Source: Candidatus Bathyarchaeota archaeon (lineage in GTDB: Archaea > Thermoproteota > Bathyarchaeia > Bathyarchaeales > Bathycorpusculaceae). Taken from it: a stretch of 7,234 nucleotides of DNA. The notes below the pieces were generated by a model. The model saw only the letters and a program-made list of their open reading frames with translations, was not told where the DNA came from and did no database searches. Where the stretch lies: contig JAOZHM010000206.1 in the NCBI GenBank assembly GCA_026014845.1, forward strand, positions 1-7,234, read 5' to 3'. Positions 5,424-7,234 of this stretch are shown piece by piece. How positions within the stretch are numbered: position 1 is the stretch's first letter; the number at the start of each line of letters is the position of its first letter. The position numbers were made by a program, and so were the translations under genes.

Positions 5424-5753
5424 TTATATCCTCCTTATTTTTATTTCACGTTTACGGGACTGTATTTGAATAAGTATCTGCTTTAGCTGTTTGTCCGTCA
5501 ATGGTATTGGTATCTTTCCCTGCTGTGCCAGTTGAATGAGCTGTAACTCCAACTGAGAAGTGAAATCTGGCCTAACCATTTTCAAATTCGCCAGTCTTTG
5601 TCTGGCTTCTGGTGTCAATATGCTCCTAAGTAAAGCCTGCTTCTGCAGTTCCAGTTGTTGCTGCATCTGAACATTCCTTTGCTCCTCACCTACTTTACGC
5701 TGCAATTCCAAAAGTCTCCTTCTGCGGATTTCCTCCAGCTCGTCATCTGACAT
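5424..5753 (-). CDS. PDCD5-family DNA-binding protein
   Basis: The archaeal homologue of programmed-cell-death protein 5, a small helical protein annotated as DNA-binding; its cellular role in archaea is not settled. Features seen from the ATG at 5753 (109 residues): a charged N-terminal helix SDDELEEIRRRRLLELQRK, a glutamine-rich helix (QMQQQLELQKQALLR), the conserved ILTPEARQRLANLKMVRP core, then LELQLIQLAQQG and the C-terminal DKQLKQILIQIQ with a basic RKREIKIRRI tail. An in-frame GTG at 5762 would add three residues and overlap the eS19 stop. ATG 5753 is preferred because it gives the usual MSDxELEEIR start and has GGTGG 5 bases upstream. The stop is one base from the eL39 start. The eS19-PDCD5 pair is widely conserved in archaea (from memory). 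Confidence 0.95.
   Translation of the reverse strand: MSDDELEEIRRRRLLELQRKVGEEQRNVQMQQQLELQKQALLRSILTPEARQRLANLKMVRPDFTSQLELQLIQLAQQGKIPIPLTDKQLKQILIQIQSRKREIKIRRI
5430..5434 (-). promoter_or_regulatory. Shine-Dalgarno site for eL39 inside the PDCD5 gene
   Basis: GGAGG (in AAGGAGGAT) 7 bases before the eL39 ATG. The same bases encode the Arg-Arg-Ile end of the PDCD5-family protein. It is the strongest internal SD in the operon. Confidence 0.75.
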
Positions 5754-5754
5754 T

Positions 5755-6228
5755 TCAGCCACCTTTCTGTTTCTGGTATTTCTCCAGTTCAGGGATTTCC
5801 TTTACAACTTCTTTTTTCACTTCTTCAGCTAATTCTCCTAGGAGTTTTCTTCCACTTTTTGTCACTCTTCTTCCGCCGGTTTTAATGGTTTCCACAAAAC
5901 CTGCGGCTTCCAACTGCTGCAACGCTTTTCTTATTATCGCTCCGCTTGCTTTAGCTGCATGCTCAGGTTTGACACCGTAGTCTTTTCTCCCACCATACTC
6001 AGCCCTTAATCTCTCCACGCCCACTGGACCGTGAACGAAAATTTTTCGCAATAGGGAAGCAGATCGGACATACCACCAGTCTGGGTTTTGGGGTGGCCTC
6101 TGAACGTGCATACCTGTTTTTACAATGCTAGCCCAGGGTGGCGGCGTTATCTCATCCACATTCTCCTTTAGATGTTTGGCTAGTTTTTCAACCAATTTAG
6201 ATGCTGGAACATCATAAGGGGTTACCAA
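5755..6228 (-). CDS. rps19e: Small ribosomal subunit protein eS19
   Basis: A 30S subunit protein specific to archaea and eukaryotes, needed in eukaryotes for small-subunit rRNA maturation. The 157-residue product is of normal length. It shows the N-terminal YDVPASKLVEKLAKHLKE, the signature PPWASIVKTGMHVQRPP and DWWYVRSASLLRKIF, the HGPVGVERLRAEYGGRKDYG segment (winged-helix-like core), and GAIIRKALQQLEAAGFVE with a basic GGRRVTKSGRKLL. The C-terminal 25 residues are a charged helix. It starts with TTG at 6226-6228; the resulting MVTPYDVPA matches the family N-terminus exactly and no ATG is in frame nearby, while a GAGG lies 10 bases upstream. First gene of the eight-gene operon, with its promoter in the divergent spacer. 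Confidence 0.96.
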   Translation of the reverse strand: MVTPYDVPASKLVEKLAKHLKENVDEITPPPWASIVKTGMHVQRPPQNPDWWYVRSASLLRKIFVHGPVGVERLRAEYGGRKDYGVKPEHAAKASGAIIRKALQQLEAAGFVETIKTGGRRVTKSGRKLLGELAEEVKKEVVKEIPELEKYQKQKGG

Positions 6229-6270
6229 GACTCTTTATCCTCGTTTCGTTTCAGTAAAATCACGAAGCCT

Positions 6271-6290
6271 CATATAAAGTCTTTCACTTT
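6271..6290 (-). promoter_or_regulatory. Promoter (BRE/TATA) of the eS19-ftsY operon
   Basis: Minus-strand reading gives a purine-rich AAAGTGAAAGA (BRE-like) followed by CTTTATATG (6271-6279). A TATA centre near 6275 predicts transcription start around 6249 and a leader of about 20 bases before TTG 6228. No other promoter-like spacer exists downstream, because the eight genes are nearly contiguous. Confidence 0.55.
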
Positions 6291-6304
6291 CACGACGTTT
6301 ATGT

Positions 6305-6312
6305 TTTATATA
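6305..6312 (+). promoter_or_regulatory. TATA element for the nucleotidyltransferase gene
   Basis: TTTATATA centred about 45 bases before GTG 6354; the predicted start near 6334 leaves a leader of about 20 bases containing GAGGG at 6341-6345. It is divergent from the eS19 promoter, the two TATA centres being about 33 bases apart. Confidence 0.5.
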
Positions 6313-6353
6313 GGTTTTTACGGATTTATAATGAAAGGCTGAGGGACAAAGAA

Positions 6354-6800
6354 GTGAAAAACAAAGTAGTCGTTGCAGTTTGCGGTGGTTTTGACCCGAT
6401 TCATGTCGGGCATATAAAACACTTTAGAGATGCCAAGAAGCTAGGAGACATTCTGGTTGTGATGTTGAACACTGATGACTGGCTTATCAAGAAGAAAGGT
6501 TACATTTTCATGAAGTTTGAAGAACGAAAAGAAATAATTGAAAGCATCAGATACGTTGATAAAGTTACACCAGTCATAGACACAAACGGGTCGGTTGCCA
6601 AAACTCTCGAACAGTTAAAACCAAATATTTTTGCTAAAGGTGGTGACCGAACAACAGATAACATTCCTGAGTCTGAAATAAATGTCTGTGAAAGGTTGGG
6701 AATCAAAATAGTTTTTGGTGTTGGCGGTGGGAAGGTTCAATCGAGTTCATGGCTCATAGATAAGATGAAACGAGGCGAAAAAAGAAAGTCGAGAGATTAA
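6354..6800 (+). CDS. Small HxGH nucleotidyltransferase (cytidylyltransferase-like), substrate unknown
   Basis: A single-domain, 148-residue nucleotidyltransferase of the cytidylyltransferase superfamily, which joins a nucleoside triphosphate to a phosphorylated small molecule with release of pyrophosphate. Visible motifs are GGFDPIHVGH (11-20, with the HxGH nucleotide-binding motif), a basic segment IKKKGYIFMKFEER (45-58), KGGDRT (95-100) and QSSSWLI (129-135), the counterpart of the ISSTxxR-type motif. The pattern resembles the RfaE adenylyltransferase domain and glycerol-3-phosphate cytidylyltransferase. It is less like archaeal FAD synthetase RibL. The substrate (sugar phosphate, glycerol phosphate or other) cannot be set from the sequence. 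The start is GTG 6354, with GAGGG 8 bases upstream and the Rossmann strand VVVAVCGG following at once. The last 12 residues are a basic tail. The stop overlaps that of the convergent yhbY gene. Confidence 0.87.
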   Translation: MKNKVVVAVCGGFDPIHVGHIKHFRDAKKLGDILVVMLNTDDWLIKKKGYIFMKFEERKEIIESIRYVDKVTPVIDTNGSVAKTLEQLKPNIFAKGGDRTTDNIPESEINVCERLGIKIVFGVGGGKVQSSSWLIDKMKRGEKRKSRD

Positions 6801-7078
6801 TTGGATTTACGCTTATAAAGCATGAAAGTATGACCCCTAACCTCGACCAAGGATGCTTCCGTTTGCTCAGCTATTTTTGAAGCGATTTCCCTGGCCCCTT
6901 TCTCGTCAAGAGCACTCTGCAAGATTTTGATCTTTACCATTTCCTTTTTTTCTAGCTGTTTCTCGATTTCCTCCACCAATTTTTGTGAAACTCCATTTTT
7001 TCCAATCTGTATTGTGGGTTTTTCCTCGCTCAGTCGGCGTTTGATGCGGCGTTTCATTCTGGCAGTTAGTTCACTCAT
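6797..7078 (-). CDS. yhbY: CRM-domain (YhbY/CRS1 family) RNA-binding protein
   Basis: A 93-residue stand-alone CRM domain, the archaeal/bacterial YhbY form; bacterial YhbY associates with pre-50S ribosomes, and plant relatives act in group II intron splicing. Seen here: a basic N-terminal MKRRIKRRLSEEKPTIQIGKNG, containing the GxxG RNA-binding loop GKNG (26-29), then SQKLVEEIEKQLEKKEMVKIKIL, the helix ALDEKGAREIASKIAEQT and the closing strands ASLVEVRGHTFMLYKRK. Length and motif order match the family. The ATG at 7078 overlaps the Rpp21 stop in an ATGA arrangement, so the two are co-transcribed and translationally coupled. The TAA stop overlaps the stop of the nucleotidyltransferase gene on the other strand. 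RNA-binding is family knowledge; the exact target is unknown. Confidence 0.94.
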   Translation of the reverse strand: MSELTARMKRRIKRRLSEEKPTIQIGKNGVSQKLVEEIEKQLEKKEMVKIKILQSALDEKGAREIASKIAEQTEASLVEVRGHTFMLYKRKSN

Positions 7079-7234
7079 GGCTCTGGTTTCCCCTTCCTTT
7101 TTCTTAACGGTATTCGCATTTGCTCACCGCAGTTTAAGCATGTAATTACCAAGTGGGGTTCTCTCCTCTGCTTTATACGCACACGACAATTCACACCGGG
7201 CAAAATAAAGCTTTTACAATGCCGACAAACTTGA
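7075..7234 (-). CDS. rnp4: RNase P protein component 4 (Rpp21/Rpr2), partial, N-terminus off the window
   Basis: A protein subunit of archaeal RNase P, which trims the 5' leader from pre-tRNA; Rpp21 pairs with Rpp29 on the specificity domain of the RNA. Only the last 52 residues are in the window. They hold the family's zinc ribbon: CRHCKSFILPGVNCRVR with the first Cys pair (CxxC), then RREPHLVITCLNCGEQMR with the second pair (CLNC), followed by a basic tail RKRKGKPEP. The missing upstream part should be the helical N-terminal domain. The TGA (7075-7077) overlaps the yhbY ATG by four bases (ATGA). The promoter lies outside the window. Confidence 0.93.
   Translation of the reverse strand, partial: QVCRHCKSFILPGVNCRVRIKQRREPHLVITCLNCGEQMRIPLRKRKGKPEP

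Noticed and set aside
4923..5473. Plus-strand Phe/Leu/Ser-rich frames opposite eL31 and eL39, resembling membrane proteins
   Set aside because: They are the complement of Glu/Lys-rich codons (GAA/GAG read as TTC/CTC) in the eL31 acidic extension and eL39; the hydrophobicity is an artefact of antisense reading.
6331..6342. ATG AAA GGC TGA mini-frame before the nucleotidyltransferase as a possible regulatory upstream ORF
   Set aside because: The predicted transcription start (about 6334) is at or after this ATG, so it is probably not in the message.
1..7234. CRISPR array, tRNA/rRNA gene, insertion sequence or defence island
   Set aside because: No spaced direct repeats, cloverleaf-like GTTCRANNC arms, transposase-like frames or terminal inverted repeats were seen; nearly all of the length is explained by housekeeping genes.

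Overview
The window is archaeal chromosomal DNA, moderately AT-rich, and most of it is translation and protein-targeting housekeeping. The archaeal assignment rests on eukaryote-type ribosomal proteins (eS19, eL39, eL31, eL20/LX), aIF6, prefoldin alpha, a PDCD5-family protein, RNase P protein Rpp21, the archaeal-type D-aminoacyl-tRNA deacylase and TATA-box-like promoters. Frequent TTG starts and Shine-Dalgarno (SD) sites inside operons fit an uncultured TACK-type archaeon, for example Bathyarchaeia. That lineage is a guess and needs a phylogeny.

Layout, left to right. (1) 1-648, minus: the N-terminal 216 codons of a DtdA-type D-aminoacyl-tRNA deacylase, running off the left edge. (2) 740-1654, plus: a stand-alone ornithine-carbamoyltransferase-family enzyme. 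Its carbamoyl-phosphate motifs are intact, but its amino-acid-substrate motifs are altered (HDMP instead of HCLP, VDME instead of VSMG). (3) 1637-2429: a less conserved island with a frameshifted, N-terminally truncated GNAT acetyltransferase remnant (minus) and a small membrane-anchored, possibly transglutaminase-like protein (plus). (4) 2478-6228, minus: an eight-gene cluster transcribed in the order eS19, PDCD5, eL39, eL31, aIF6, eL20/LX, prefoldin alpha, ftsY. The genes touch, overlap or are separated by at most 14 bases, with many signs of translational coupling. (5) 6354-6800, plus: a small HxGH-type nucleotidyltransferase of unknown substrate, divergent from the operon. (6) 6797-7234, minus: a CRM/YhbY RNA-binding protein overlapping by ATGA the end of RNase P subunit Rpp21, which runs off the right edge.

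How the genes work together: the large operon couples ribosome structure (eS19, eL31, eL39, eL20) to subunit-joining control (aIF6), nascent-chain folding (prefoldin) and membrane targeting (FtsY, the SRP receptor). The Rpp21-YhbY pair adds RNA processing and ribosome assembly, and DtdA adds translation quality control. No mobile element, CRISPR array, tRNA, rRNA or defence system was seen. The points most worth following are the atypical carbamoyltransferase, the long glutamate-rich N-terminal extension of eL31, and the degraded/accessory island between the carbamoyltransferase and ftsY.
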